64,000 nt of DNA from Glandiceps talaboti (GCF_964340395.1 NC_135555.1:23384225-23448224), one strand, 5' to 3'; positions 12,131 to 28,378 are shown, numbered from the stretch's first letter. The notes: generated from the letters alone by a model not told the origin. A program made the numbers and translations.

Positions 12131-14144
12131 AAAAAACCTTGAAATAAAGGCTTGAAATCAAAGGCAACTCGCTACTCCTTTGTTCACTTATAATATATTC
12201 GTTCATTCTATATTCATCATACATTTACAATGTAATATAATCTTTCACGATATAAGAGCTTTGTAATTTGTGAACATTGTTAAAATGTGTATATATATAA
12301 AAACAGTGGAATATACAAGAGCTATAAAAAGAACGCAAAAAAAACTATACATTTGACACAAGGCAGACAAACAATATACCAACTATTGCAGTAGAATAAT
12401 GTAGATAATGCTTCCATAACGTATACAGCCTCCCATCGTGATAGGTCCAAAATATTTATCTCACGTACCACTCATTATGCTACGGGCATACAATATCGTG
12501 GACTTATGAAATTATTGATCAATACGAGATGTTTTGAATTCAGGTATTACACTATAAACCTACAGCCAAACATACAATAATATAGTAGAACCTTTGTAGA
12601 TATAAAGACTTAACCAAGTCTATAGACACTTTGTAAGTAATTATAACCTATGCTTTTGCACAAATTAACAATGGTAGGCACAGATAAACAACTGCTATGC
12701 TGGGTAATAACTTTAAATAAAAAGATGTATATGTAGTACTTAAACGAGTGTGAATAACTCTCCTCAATTTGTAATGTTGTAAGAATTATATGAGAATATT
12801 CGATGTATTGCCGAATGTAGTTCGTCTTATATCCAGTCGAATGTTATATAGACGCAGTCGGTATTTGTTACAGGACATTTTACATAAGTTGCTTGGAGAT
12901 ACAAATACAACTAGAACACCTGATCTATTTGGAAGTTTTATTTTCTTACACTTGTTTGATATTTTGCTTCGAAAATGCAGCATTTGCAAAACATTGGATA
13001 ACAGTTATTGTTCTGCAGTATTTTCACTTGTAAAGTGTAAAGTGTAAGTTTTGAAAGAGATAACCAGAATTTGAAGATTATGATGTAAAGTTTATCATAT
13101 TTGCTATGAAAATAAAAACTCAAAATAGATGAGAAGGTGTTCTGGATGAAAATGTCTGAATCGTGCAGTTTGCCGGAAAGAAAACACAGTACTCGCCAAC
13201 CTCTTGAGGGTCGGGTCAATAGGCAATTACATAATTATCGGATCTTATACGTGTACTTATACAGTTTATTCATCAATAGTACTTTTCGAAATTAACAGCG
13301 CCTCTTCCTTGCTGCTAAATCAATCATGCATACAAGTAATCCAAGCTCTTTATGAGATTAACAAATCCATGAATAAATATCAAAATTAAAGAGAAGTGTA
13401 GTAACGCGAATAAACCAATTTGTAGTATGGCCAATATCTCTCTATACATTTTAAACATTTTAATCTGGTACAATTCGAACAATTTGAAAATATGATAATT
13501 TTTATATACATATATTAAACGCAAGTTGCTGTGTTTTTTCTGTTTAATGATTTTTAAGTGTGTGACTTTGATTGTCGGAGGCAACACATGATGAAAGTAT
13601 GATTTTGAATAAGAAAAGAATATTTTAAATGCGTATGCTTTGATATAATATAACATTTAGCATTGCTCATTACTTCCATTGTTTTATGTCTGATAAACAT
13701 TATTTGTTATCTACATTCATGTACGTTTATGTATGTTTTGACTCTCTGGTCATGTTACATTAGAAATAAACGTTAAATGATTGTTTCTATCTAAACTATC
13801 TTCTTTGAATTTTGTTCATGACACGAGTTTTGCCCTGAAGTAGGACTCAATTGTAAGCTACGACAGCTTGTACTTTGATTTAGCATATATATATGGATAG
13901 GAATTTTGAACTTGGGCCGCACTCGATCATGCACTACCCATCTGAATTTGGGGCGTGTGACGCCACCCCATATAACCAATGCCTGGACTACATGTACAAT
14001 ACCGGCAAATCAACGTACAAGCTGATGTAGTTTACAAACTAGTCCTAATTGCGGACGGAGGAAGTCGGGACTCCGACGGCCGATTCTGTACGACATTTTC
14101 CAGTTCACGACCCGTCTGACGAACAATTGCTACTAACCCACGTG
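12131..14144. other. AT-rich stretch with no recognised feature
   Basis: Short open frames only; none resembles a known protein and none has convincing splice context. Confidence 0.5.
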
Positions 14145-15430
14145 ATTTATAATGATAATAATAATAATGCTTTATTCCCAGATTCAAAACGCATAATAAT
14201 AGTAATAAGGTACAAATACATAAGAAAATTCATACTGATTTCAATAAGATGGGAAAACGGGAAAAAAAGAAAGCAACTAGTCAAGTTCGTTCCCGCTTAT
14301 TTAAGTGTCTAACAAAATTCGAAATATCTCTGGGCAAACTGTTCGTATTTTCTGTAAATAAATGTACATACAATGGATTTCTTCATTACTGGGGGTCCAA
14401 TATTTACAAGCCTTCTCTCAAGAATAAGTATGACACAGAGTGATGAAAGTTGAGATGCAGAAAGATATAGATAACAAGATTGATTATTCGTTGAACTGAA
14501 GATGATCCATGTATAGCTATTTGAAATGGCTTCTACTTGTTGTATTCCTGATTGAGTCGGGAATGCTATTCCAGACCATAGTGGCAGCGTGTTTTACTGT
14601 TAATTGGCCTGCTTTGTGTTTGATTCTTGGTATTGCTAAATCTTTCATATTACTTTGGCGTGTACCATAATTATGAGCGATGGATGTGAAGAAGTTATTA
14701 AATGTTCTCGGTAGTCTACAATGCAAGGTGTCGTGTACAAAAACTGCAAGTTGTATTTTTTGTTGTTTATATATGTCTGAAATACCCAGTTTTCTAAAGA
14801 GTGGTAGTGTATGTGCTGTCCAGCTGCTAAAATTCATGATGCGAACCAAATTCTTTTGAATCAGAATAATGTCATTTAAATATGTAGGATAGGTGTTGCC
14901 TCATACCTCCAAACAGAATGTAATATGAGGAAGTACAAAGGTGTTATATAAGACAACAAGAGTATATTGTGGCACCGTATGACGTAGTTTTAGAAACACA
15001 TCTGTTAATCTACGAATTTTTGTCCGCACCTCTACAATATGTTGCTTCCAGGAAATATTACTGTCCAAAACCACACCAACGAAAGTCACACTATCAACTC
15101 TACTGATGACATTGTCCTTCAAAAGAAGTGATCCAGAACACTCTACATTTTTTTTGTTACTTTTCATATTGTAAAATTTGTCTTTGTTGCATTGATGGTC
15201 AGTCTGTTGGCATCACACCAGTCGACAACATTTTGAAAATCATCTTTTACTCCATTTAGATCAATAGCATTGGTTCTATTTCTAACGGTATTGAATAAAT
15301 TAGAATCGTCTGCATACAATCTAAAATCAAACACATTTGATGATGACGGGCTAGCGTTTATGTGAATTAAAAATAATGTTGGGCCTGAAATTGAGCCTTG
15401 TGGGGCACCACAAACTACACTCCTTTTCTG
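14145..15430 (-). pseudogene. CR1-like LINE, reverse transcriptase C-terminal half (broken)
   Basis: On the minus strand, frames read CGAPQGSISGPTLFLIHIN, then a catalytic RLYADDSNLF, VVDWCDANRLTINATKT, VTFVGVVLDSNISWKQHI, and a tail with HTLPLFRKLGISDIY and AATMVWNSIPDSIR. These blocks are, in order, the palm, thumb and C-terminus of a CR1-type non-LTR reverse transcriptase. Frameshifts interrupt it. Its 3' end carries AATAAAG followed by an (ATT/ATC) tail at about 14145-14180. The N-terminal endonuclease and RT fingers are missing. Confidence 0.82.
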
Positions 15431-15539
15431 TGATTTAACAATTTATTGGAGATATTAGAAAATTTACTGACATCGATGTTAAGTCGCCGACTAAAACACA
15501 ACCATGATAATTAGTACTGATATGACACAAACATCGGTG

Positions 15540-15953
15540 TTTTCATTGGTCTTCTTGAGTATTCTCCATTGCTGTTATCCGTTGTGCTAATTCCTCATTT
15601 TGTTGTAGTAGGTGTTTGTTGTCATGCTACAGTTGATCAATTTCACCTCGCATTTCTTCGACCAGTGTGTTGAAATACTCAAGTGATGTGGTGATGGCAG
15701 TTTGAGATTGTTTGATGTCATGAATGTCATTTACGACAGATGGCAAGCATTCCAATTTTCTGTTGATGTCGTTAAGTTTTTTATCCATCATGGTACTTTC
15801 TATTTCCCTCTTCGATGTCAAGGGGTTGAATAGTAATGAAGGTTCACATATACAAATGTGTTTCACTTGAATGGTAATACGCATGCGTTTTCCTTGCAAG
15901 AAGTGTTGAAGTCGAATACAAATTGAAGTTTTACAAATAGATACATTTCTCAC
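15540..15953 (-). pseudogene. LINE ORF1-like coiled-coil fragment
   Basis: On the minus strand a frame reads DKKLNDINRKLECLPSVVND, TTSLEYFNTLVEEMRGEIDQ, then one TAG, then NKHLLQQNEELAQRITAMEN. This is a heptad-rich coiled coil as found in ORF1 proteins of CR1/L2-type LINEs. It lies directly 5' of the RT fragment on the same strand, so both are probably one internally deleted element. Upstream, around 15835-16040, two diverged copies of a roughly 101-bp block containing GCATGCG may be 5'-UTR repeats. Confidence 0.6.
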
Positions 15954-16040
15954 TCAAATGGCAATGCGCATGCGTATACCATGACAAGTCGCTATCGTCT
16001 ACAACAGAAACAGGATCATGGCATGTAAACATAAAGTTAC

Positions 16041-18423
<2,383 letters not shown>

Positions 18424-18902
18424 CACGTCACGTTACAACATATTAGTTGATACAACCAAAGCCTTTAAGAGGTTTATGGAAGTTTAAGTTTGATAATTCC
18501 ACCACAATAGCATGATTTTGAGATGCAAATCTAATTTCTTCCTGATACTCGATTTAGATTTATCCCAGTTGATATAATGTTGTTCTGCACAAATCTCGTA
18601 TATGCGTCTTTCTTGTCTGTGAACACGTGCGGTTAATGAGTTTATACTATGTAGAAGTGATGATACGATTGTCTGATGATTGTATACATGTTAAAGTAGA
18701 TTAAATAAAATGAAGTACTTTATTCTGTATCATTATTCAACGGCATTAAGTCTATAATTAATTATTTTGTAATTATCGTCATCTGTAGAGAATAACAGAT
18801 GGTGACCGTTGCACTGACAATGCACTAAACTATCGTTGTAGTTCAAATAAATGCTAATGCCATCTATAATAATTCAACTAACAAATATGTATCTACCTCT
18901 GT
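18424..18902. other. No recognised feature
   Basis: Spacer between two microsatellites; nothing supported. Confidence 0.5.
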
Positions 18903-19093
18903 CATGTCTGTCTGTCTGTCTGTCTGTCCCTCTCTCTCTCCTCCCTCCCTCTGTCTGTCTGTCTGTCTGTCTGTATGTATGTATGTATGTATGTATGTAT
19001 GTATGTATGTATGTATGTATGTATGTATGCCTGTCTGTCCTTCCGTCCGTCTGTCAATCCTGTATTTATGTCTCCCTCCCTACGTGTCTTCAC

Positions 19094-19182
<89 letters not shown>

Positions 19183-19245
19183 CGTCCGTCTGTATCTGTC
19201 TGTCTATGTCTGTCTCTCTGTCTGTCTCTCTGTCCGTATGTCTCT
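18903..19245. repeat. (TGTC)n/(TGTA)n compound tetranucleotide array
   Basis: Blocks of TGTC, TGTA (about 18970-19028), then TGTC again with CCGT variants. All six frames stay open, which gives false proteins rich in CLSV or TDRQ. Confidence 0.95.
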
Positions 19246-19915
19246 CGATTTCGATTACACATATTGTGGTAATCATTATTAAAACTATTTTGAAAAGAAT
19301 ATAGGCATGAGCTCATGCTACGCTTCATTGGCGAATTGGCCGGTATACATGGCATAGAGTAAAAACAATCTGAAACTTAAATTCAATAGTCCGCACATCG
19401 TGCTTAGACATCTTGAGAGATCAATTCACTGTAGATGCTGTGCCTTCGGTGCACGACATTCATATTGATTTTAAATACCACAAGTACAATTTCAACTGTG
19501 GCGCATACTATCGTGTTTCAAATATTTCGACTTCAAAAGCATGCACCCTTTCTTGTGTATATATGCAGTGCATGAGACTGATGTAAGTACGAAAATGTCA
19601 GATTAAGTGTAGAGAAGTACTGTAATCCATCATGCAAAAACCATAGGTATCCAGAGATAAAACATTTATCCTCTGCAGGCATCACTAATAGTATTGAAAG
19701 CATGGAATGCATCAGAGTAGTCGCTGACTCTGTTTAGGTCAACTACGTTGAAGGAATGTTTACCAGTTTTACATTACAAATTGCGACATAGCCTTAACCT
19801 TGTGAAATGTACAAATGAACATATATACAGTAATACACTTTTAAACTATCACTCATAGATCACATCTCACGTGTATTTTATCCTCTGCTCGTCCAATAAC
19901 GAAGGAAAACAACGA

Positions 19916-19918
<3 letters not shown>
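19246..19918. other. No recognised feature
   Basis: Unique sequence between tetranucleotide arrays; no gene recognised. Confidence 0.5.
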
Positions 19919-19958
<40 letters not shown>

Positions 19959-20073
19959 ATACACATACATACATACATACATACATACATACATACATAC
20001 AGACAGACAGACAGATACACACAGACACACACACACACACATACATACATACATACATACATACATACATACA

Positions 20074-20103
<30 letters not shown>
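19919..20103. repeat. (CA)n/(CATA)n/(CAGA)n array
   Basis: CA dinucleotides, then CATA, CAGA, CA and CATA blocks. It abuts one end of the PLE fragment at 20105. Confidence 0.95.
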
Positions 20104-20104
<1 letters not shown>

Positions 20105-20960
20105 GCGGCTTTACAGGTGTTATCTTCATCAAGTGAAGCTTGTATCAATTCACATGATCGGAGGAGTAATAACGATCGTCCCATATTGGCTCTAACATAC
20201 CATCCCTTTTCCACCAGAGTTAAGAACATAATATACAAGCATTTTAATATCCAAGTAAATCTACTCGTAACATCCATACTGTTCTTAGGGCCAATGACAT
20301 TCTTAGTATTAATTATGAAACAACATGTACCATATCGAGTACGGTCGCATGGAATTGAACCAGCGTTAACTGCCAATCCATGTTGTTCTGTATGGACCAC
20401 CATATATGTAAGATTATTATCTCGACGCCAAGCTGTTAAAGGTGCTTCAGGAAATACAGAATTGGTTACCCTATTAGAACGTAAGATATTAAAATGTTTG
20501 TATATTATGTTCTTAACTCTAGTGGAACAGGGATAGTATGTAAGAGCCAATATGGGACGATCGTTGTTACTCTTATTTTCATGTGATTTGATACAAGCTT
20601 CCCTAGAAAAAGATGACACCTTAAGTAAAGCCGCGTTGGTAACTGACACTGGATAACCACGTTGGTGGAAGTACGTGCAAAATTCGGCAGACCTTTCCCA
20701 GAAATCAAGACCACTACTACAAATACGACGTAAACGAAGTAATTGTGAATAGGGAATGAAATCTTTACACTTATTAGGATGTGATGAACCATACTGCAAA
20801 TATGAAAGTGAAGTAGGTTTAGTATAAATAGATGTAGCTATATCAAAACCATCAATCCTAAGGGATTGGAGATGTCAAGGAATTTGATATGAAAAGTATA
20901 CTGAATAATAGGATTAAAGTAACATATGTAATTAATAAATTGCATCAGTTCCTCAACAAA
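20105..20960 (-). pseudogene. Penelope-like element fragment with internal inverted duplication
   Basis: On the minus strand the sequence reads FINYICYFNPIIQYTFHI, YTKPTSLSYLQYGSSHPNK, IPYSQLLRLRRICS, RPILALTYYP, APLTAWRRDNNL and PCDRTRYGTCCFI. This is the post-catalytic RT thumb and the Cys-rich linker of canonical Penelope-like elements. RT catalytic motifs and the GIY-YIG domain are missing. At about 20252 the element switches to an inverted copy of itself: 20105-20252 (plus) repeats 20484-20636 (minus) with roughly 10% divergence. Both ends lie against CATA arrays. Confidence 0.8.
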
Positions 20961-20963
20961 CAA

Positions 20964-21201
20964 ACATACATACATACATACATACATACATACATACATA
21001 CATACATACATGCATACATGCATGCATGCATGCATGCATGCAGGCAGGCAGGCAGGCAGGCAGACAGACAGACAGACAGACAGAAAGACAGACAGACAGA
21101 CGCGCGCGCACGCACACACACACATACATACATACATGCATACATACATACATACATACATACATACATACATACATACATACATACATACATACATACA
21201 A
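20964..21201. repeat. (CATA)(CATG)(CAGG)(CAGA)(CA)(CATA) compound array
   Basis: Homogeneous blocks of related tetranucleotides follow each other, each one base from the next. No gene is present despite long open frames. Confidence 0.95.
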
Positions 21202-21518
21202 CCCCAAATGGCAATATACAGAGCTACTTTAAAGTACATTATAACTCATGCGTCTATTCATGGGTGTTGAAGCTTCCTTCCAAACAACATTTGACGTTCT
21301 TTCAAACGGTAAGGGACTTGCATTGCATATTTTGGACATGATTAGCAAATAAGAAACGACGTAACTTATGACTCTTTGAATCTACCTAACACAATGTCCC
21401 AGAATACTATTCTATGCACCTGTCATTTCATTGATTTTATATCCCAGAAAATTATTGTGCACTAATGAACGCAAGGGAACGAAGCAGTAGATCATTATTC
21501 ATATAACAATCCATCAAT

Positions 21519-21584
21519 CAGACAGTCAGGTAGGCAGGCAGGCAGGCATAGTCATATACATTGTGTATATAGACAATGTCAGAC

Positions 21585-21636
<52 letters not shown>
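21519..21636. repeat. (CAGG)n and (CAGA)n microsatellites
   Basis: CAGG block at about 21525-21548 and a pure CAGA block at 21585-21636, separated by unique sequence. Confidence 0.9.
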
Positions 21637-22521
21637 TTACTTTGAAAAAACGTACTACATATTGAGTCTCATACTTATCGACTTGAGGGAAGAGGACATT
21701 TTGTCATTTTGTCATAACACATTATTTATTCCGAGGCACAAGTAAAATAAAACTCAAAACATTACGATTAATTTACACTTCATTTACTTTTCCGTTGAGT
21801 TTACCTCGAAAACAGCTTAATGGTAACATCATATGCGTAGTGTATGTAACATTAGCACGTGCAGCTAAGGGTAAGGTGTCTGGGTTAAGTAGACCCTTTA
21901 AATATTCGAACTTGAATAGATGGGGTTGACAATTTAATTAATGGAACAATGATACGAACGCAGATTCACCATGGCAACACCAAAGCTGTTTAAGTATTAT
22001 GTTTTTTAGCAATCTTTCCGAGGTCAATATACACTGGCGATGTATTATTTGAATGATGGGAATCTTAGCGTGATCATGATTAGAAAATATATCTCTATAC
22101 GTCACCTGTTAACGTGCGAATGTTATAATCGAATATGTAATAATGCCAAAATTAAAATGGAAAAATGTGTTTTGTTCAACAGATAATGGCACCTTAATTA
22201 TTTGCCTGTCTCTGTCTTACTTTCTATCCTTGGTCGTTTACGAACTAATCTTTCTTGTAACAAATAATATACTGGTATGCAACTATCCTAGTCATAAGAG
22301 CGGGAACCAGTTGTTTAAATGTTGTAATTGATAAAACATATACTCTCTTCACAGTTATTTGCATAGCAGACCATCGAAACCTTTTACCACACAGTTTGGA
22401 ATCTTCAACCTATGTTCTTACGAGTAGTACATGTCCTTATACGTGGGCCTTTATTCATGACATGAATTTTCTGAACTCTAAGGGTGTATCTCATTTGAAA
22501 GGTCTGTCGTTCTCATAGCTG
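21637..22521. other. No recognised feature
   Basis: No supported gene or element. Confidence 0.5.
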
Positions 22522-22566
22522 CTATGTATGTATGTATGTATGTATGTATGTATGTATGTATGTATG

Positions 22567-22631
<65 letters not shown>

Positions 22632-22704
22632 ATGTATGTATGTATGTATGTATGTATGTATGTATGTACATGCATGCATGCATGCATGCATGCATGCATG
22701 CATG

Positions 22705-22736
<32 letters not shown>

Positions 22737-22886
22737 TGTATGTATGTATGTATGTATGTATGTGTGTGTATGCGTGCATGTTTGTTTGCATGCATGCATG
22801 CCTGCATGTATGTATGTATGTATGTATGTATGTATGTATGTATGTATGTATGTATGTATGTATGTATGTATGTATGTATGTATGCA
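22522..22886. repeat. (TGTA)(TGCC)(TGTC)(TGTA)(CATG)(TGTA) compound array
   Basis: About 360 bp of block-wise tetranucleotides. On the opposite strand these are the same words as in the array at 20964-21201. Confidence 0.95.
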
Positions 22887-25800
22887 TGTGAAAACGTAGG
22901 ACACATCAAGAGTAACATGCATGATTCATCTTCACTAGATGTCTTACAAGAGTATACTAAGTATATTCTTTACAACTTATACATACTTGTAATAAACTTT
23001 ATGGTAACGATTACCGAAGATTCAAGTGTAAAGGTGAGGTCAGGATTAGATGTGCTAAGTTTTCATATTTTGACAACGTCTTCCACCGAGAGGCTCATTT
23101 TCATACGTCGTGCCTGAATTATAACTTTCAGTATCCTCAACAGATAAAGTATTTTCGTTCTAACAAGTGCCAGAGTAAAACAGAATGCGTGCCGTATGAT
23201 AAATGTAATTACACCGTTCGTTTAGAAAGTATATAAATATAAAGAATTGTCTGAATGCACGACGCTATCTTTGACAAATCAAGTGTAAAAACTATTATGT
23301 TACAAAGTACTATGTTGACAATTGCAACACTTTTTGAACAGAACTTTCTCTAGTTACAACACATACGCCAGAATGTCATTTTTATTCAGTATTCGTTATC
23401 TGAGATTAAACTGTAATTGATCAAAACCCTTTACGAAAATACAAGGCTCCTTACATCAACTCTTCCTTGTGGTTAAACGCTCTTGTTTATTAACAGTCAA
23501 TTATATTCCCTACCGAGGACCTACTTCATCACAGTACTGAGGACCTACTTCATCACAGTAGACACTCAATAATGACTAAAGTACAACATGTCCGCAAGCT
23601 ATGATCGCATAGATTTGTCATGATTGTGTTCTTATTCTCAATAACAATATGTGCCTTACATACTAACCAATATTTACAGGAAGAGCCGGGATCGTTTAGT
23701 CAGAAACATTATTTACTTGATTACGCCATGTTACCAAAAACTTTCTGTGATCTATCCTAAGGAATGTGAATTCTCAATAGGCCGATTTTAGATAGTCGAG
23801 GGAGGTATCATATGGAAGTGAACTAGATGTTCTTATGTATCTATATAACCGAAGAGATCGATACAGACACACGTCCAGATCAATCAGTGTGAAAGTTGGA
23901 ATGATACGTCTAATCTTAATGTGATTATTTCTACTTAGATATTTCAGAACTGAAGCCATGGATTTCTACTAGTTTTCTACCTCAGTTGTTTAATTGTATA
24001 TCTTAAACCTATGGTTTAATTGAAGGAAAATGCCACGACACCACACTGTGCGTAGCGTTATAAATTTTACAGAATATGCTGTTGTTCAGCCTAGAGGAAT
24101 ATAGCGGTGATTAATCATAGAATAGTGATACATGTTTAATATCGATTGCAAGGGGGACAACTGCTCCTGAAAGAATGTACATGTATTTATAAATTCAGCT
24201 TGGCATAATCCTGGAAGTATTAACATATATTGATAATGTGACATTTAGTGAATCAAAACAGATGACATAATACCCATGTTCTTAAAGTGGCCTTATGGAT
24301 GAATTGTTCGTATTTATTTTGGATTTTTAATTTACAGAGCAATTTTATTGTGACATCCTATTTGAAAATCAATGTGAAAAATTATTGATCAAGTCTGTGT
24401 TTGTAACTCTATAAACTGTATAAACAAATATATTTCCATAACGCGACTCATTGTGGGTTTTCCAACCTTAACTTTTCCTACGCAATCTACTCCTTTTATC
24501 AAAAAACGGCATTCAGATATCCCCAAGTCACGGTTATCATTCAACCATGTCAAGTTGCACTGTGTTGCACATACAGTATCATTAGATTGATAAGGGAGAT
24601 ACATAATAGTATGTGATAGATGAGAACTCAGTAATTGATATCAGTAATTGAAGTATTCAATGCAGTCGTTCTACGAGCGGTGATACAAATAGATATGCTG
24701 CAAAACAAAACATTAAAAAATATTGCTGGTATTGAAAGAATGAATGTAATAATAACACAGATATCATATAGTGTGACGACAAAGAAATATAGTGCAGATA
24801 CGTCACATAGGAGTATCCATTGACAAAACGAGTTGTTACTTTTCATTGGCATGAATTGTTGTGGTTGGAAACTCCGTAGGCAATTAAAACTGTTTTGATT
24901 TATAGTTCCATCTCAAGGCCAAAGTAATGAATCTTGGTTCAGCATTGTTATTACTCCAAAGGCAGTGTTTCATATTTTTTCTATTGAAAATAATACTTCA
25001 TCATTTTTTTTTAATTGAAACCTCAAAGGCTATTATTCCTGAAAGGTGGTTCTGACGATAAACATACGTACACATACGTTCCTAGACGCCATTGTCATTG
25101 GGTTTCCTTCTAAAATGAATACATGGGGAAGTGAAACAAAACGAGCATGCAGACACGATTATTACAACTGCACTTACTTGTGGTCAAGATTGAGAGATAA
25201 GAAAGACATATGTCCACTTGTTTCAATGCGACATTAGTAGCATTGCTGAATTGTATATTTTTGTATTATCAAATATTGGAAAGGTGTAAAAGAACACATT
25301 TAATTAAAGATAGTGATCTAAAAATGTTCAAGTGTTTTAAGCGCAAAGATAACACGATAAAGTGTAAATAAGCGTTTGAAACGATTTTCAATGTCCAACA
25401 TTATCAGGTATCAAAATCGTTGAAACAATTATAACCATGCCTGATGATGTAGCTATTCATTGTCACACTGTGAGTCTGCATACACTTCAAATCATAAACA
25501 ATTTTCTTTGGAAAAGAGATACGATTTGTGAAGTGAGTTTCAAGATCAACAAGTGGTACTAAATGTAGCGCGACGACCAGGCGAATGTAATTGTCCTAGA
25601 GGTGTTGTGCATGAATAAAGAGAAAAGTGACCTTGTACGTTAACACAGCTGTTAAATGGCTGAACGAAGTTTGTGGATATAATATTTTATTATGCAAATC
25701 CCCACTCTACTGCTTGATGAGAAATAACATATGGGTGTTACGATACTGTTATATATTTATTCCGAAAATATCCCATCTCATCCATAAGGCTATTGTGTCA

Positions 25801-27799
25801 ATTATGTGGACAGGATGTTTGTATAGACCTGTACAAAAATAATTAAATGTGTATTTTGTGTGTGTATACTGTCTTTTTATCCTAATAGTGGAGAGAAATT
25901 GGCTCTGTTAGCTGTAAATTCTCAAACTTGCTCAAATTGGTAAATCAGTCAAATCTGCGAAAATACAGCATACTAAGACTTTATATTTGAGCATATTTCT
26001 TGGCCAGCTCCTTTCTGAATAATAAAATTGGAATAGTGTCGCATAGTTTGTTGATTGGTGATTTTTTTCAAAGGCCATAGGTGACAAGTTAGATTCGATG
26101 GAATGAAAAGGCTCCATATCTGAATTATACAAATAGTAAATGCCCAGGATGCCATGGTACATGTAAATTCCCAAGCGATTCAAAACACCATGAACATTAG
26201 AGGTTGCTAAAATACGTATACGTTTCTTATTTCTGTCATGTACATAGAGTCTTAACCTCCATTCTCCTTTGTTGAGTTATTGTTACTGTTGGATATATTG
26301 ACGCATTTCTAAATACTTTGTCATCCGTTAACACGTCAACTTAGGCAAATGACTATACAATTGATACCATTAATTTCAATTGTAAGAGTAGAAACAGAAT
26401 TAAGTCACTGCTTACTGCATTTCTTCAGATATTATTGTGTGGATTATTGCTTTTTTATAGTTGCCATTTTGTTTAAATTGAGTGTCGCGGAAGCAAGTGT
26501 CAGGCAATTATCCTATGTAAGTGTTAACTTTGTTAAAGGTTTGAAACTTTGTTAAAGGTTTGAAAATAATAGCCACTTACAGTATGCTTGTACTGTTCAT
26601 ACATGTATGTCGAACACGAAATAGTCCGATTTTACTTTGGAAGACAAGGTCAAGTTCAGTGTGCACTACGTACTGCCGCGGTTTGTTAAGATTGACCTGA
26701 TTTTGACATGTGACTACGAAGATCAAGGTCGGGGTCAATTTGCACAATCTCAGCATAATGATCGGTAAGAGATTAGAAATTTAAATTCACCGAGTCTGCA
26801 TGTTTCAATGTTTACATTATATTGTACAAATTTGAATTTTGACGACAAACATGCCTGTTATTTGGCTTTAGTCATGATTCGCAAAAATGACATACAGATG
26901 TTTCCTACAATACAAGGTATACCATCTTTTTACCGTGCTTGCATGATATTGTCATGTGCGTGGCTTAAACAAAATTAAATGTGGACTGACGGGTAGGAAA
27001 TCCAACGGACTATTGAAACAAATTTGACACTTTAACAATGTACATACAACTAAACAAGTCGTGGTGTGATATATAAGGCATTATTCGCCACATTTCTTTT
27101 AACAAAGTGTCACTGACCTCTCCAAAAATCCTCCCTAAAGTTTAACTATTGAGTGTTTCACCTATCATGAAATGTAATCATAGGCTTTAAGTTATGCATA
27201 TATGTCGTAATATTTGCCCGGATGTTTTTCCAGGGCAATCATTTGTTAATTATTTAAGAATATGGCTGACATATTTATTGCATGTATTAAAATCTACCTA
27301 ATGTACTGTACCTTATAAATTGAAGTTTATGATGAGCTGCCTAAACTGTTAAACTCGACCGGTTGTTTTTCCCATTAAAGGCAATTACTTTAACATTGGA
27401 TTTGATACTTATATTTATGTTCATTTGGATTCCAAATGAAATGTTATACTTGCCATTAGAGGTAAGAATAAGTAAGTATATAAATTAAGATTATACAGTG
27501 TGTAGACGACATTCAGTTGATACATTACTAATTTAAGCGATCGATGTATAGACAATGTATTATATTTATGGATGATAAAACCATTCGGAAATTGTAATCT
27601 TCCGGACAATAAACAAAAGTACATTATGTCACATCACGGTCGTTGTACGTCGTGCCAACGCACAGTTGAAGTGCTCGAAATAAGCAAAACCAGATTTAAA
27701 CTGAATGCCTCCCATAAGGGCAAAACGGTGAATTTCTTGTCCTATACACATTGTTAGATTGCAAAAATTCTGAACTATAGGTATTATACATGATGTACC
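22887..27799. other. Intergenic AT-rich sequence, no gene recognised
   Basis: The only structure seen is a 24-bp direct repeat at 23515-23560 (GAGGACCTACTTCATCACAG) and a 17-bp direct repeat near 26535-26565 (GTTAAAGGTTTGAAA). Short open frames have no recognisable domains. Confidence 0.5.
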
Positions 27800-28215
27800 C
27801 CTTAATTGGAAAATTAATTATATGAAACTATATGAAATTTGGAGCTTGCATCGTTAACATATTTCCTAATTATCAATAAATTATTAATTATACAAATTAA
27901 CCATTACAATTATAAGCTACATCAACATGCTTTAAAGGACACATCATGACATGCACTTCTTTACCACAATGCATATATTAAATTATCTGAAATTTAAAGC
28001 TTGCATTGTAAAGACATTGCCTAATTAACCAAAAGGATTGTTTATGCAAAACTACATAAAACACGTGTGATTTGTTGTTATGGTTAATGTATGTACCAAG
28101 TTACATGAAATTTGAAGTTTGCATTCTTAAGATATAACCTAACTACCGAAAATTATTCGTTATGCAAATTACTTATTAAAACTAAAAACTATACCAACAA
28201 GGTTTGTAAGAAATG
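27800..28215. repeat. Inverted cluster of the 146-bp satellite family
   Basis: Reverse-complement matches to the array at 1-605: GTTATGGTTAATGTATGTAC, AAGATATAACCTAACTACCG and TTATGCAAATTACTTATTA. About three degenerate units with irregular spacing. Confidence 0.75.
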
Positions 28216-28325
28216 TGTGCTTTGTCATGGTTGATATATGAAGGAATAGTTTAGCCCGACATCTTGTTACGCAATGTATACACAAACATGTACGTATCAT
28301 ATCGACCTTGACAATCTCAATTTTA

Positions 28326-28368
28326 TCAGTCGCCTGATGATTGCCGAGGAAGCGTGAAACTCCGTCTA
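28326..28368 (+). ncRNA. Degenerate hammerhead-ribozyme-like motif
   Basis: CTGATGA at 28334-28340 and GAAAC at 28356-28360, separated by 15 nt with weak stem II pairing, then TCCGTC. This resembles the motif at 43975-44015, but stem I and stem III do not close. It is probably a relic of a PLE terminus. Confidence 0.3.
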
Positions 28369-28378
28369 ACAACTTATA

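Noticed and set aside
11831-12142. 103-codon open frame as an independent gene
   Set aside because: It is a shifted reading of the L2-like LINE C-terminus and its AT-rich tail.
18851-23117. Long open frames rich in CLSV, YVCM, IHTY or TDRQ
   Set aside because: They are translations of tetranucleotide microsatellites, open in many frames on both strands, with no domain outside the repeat.
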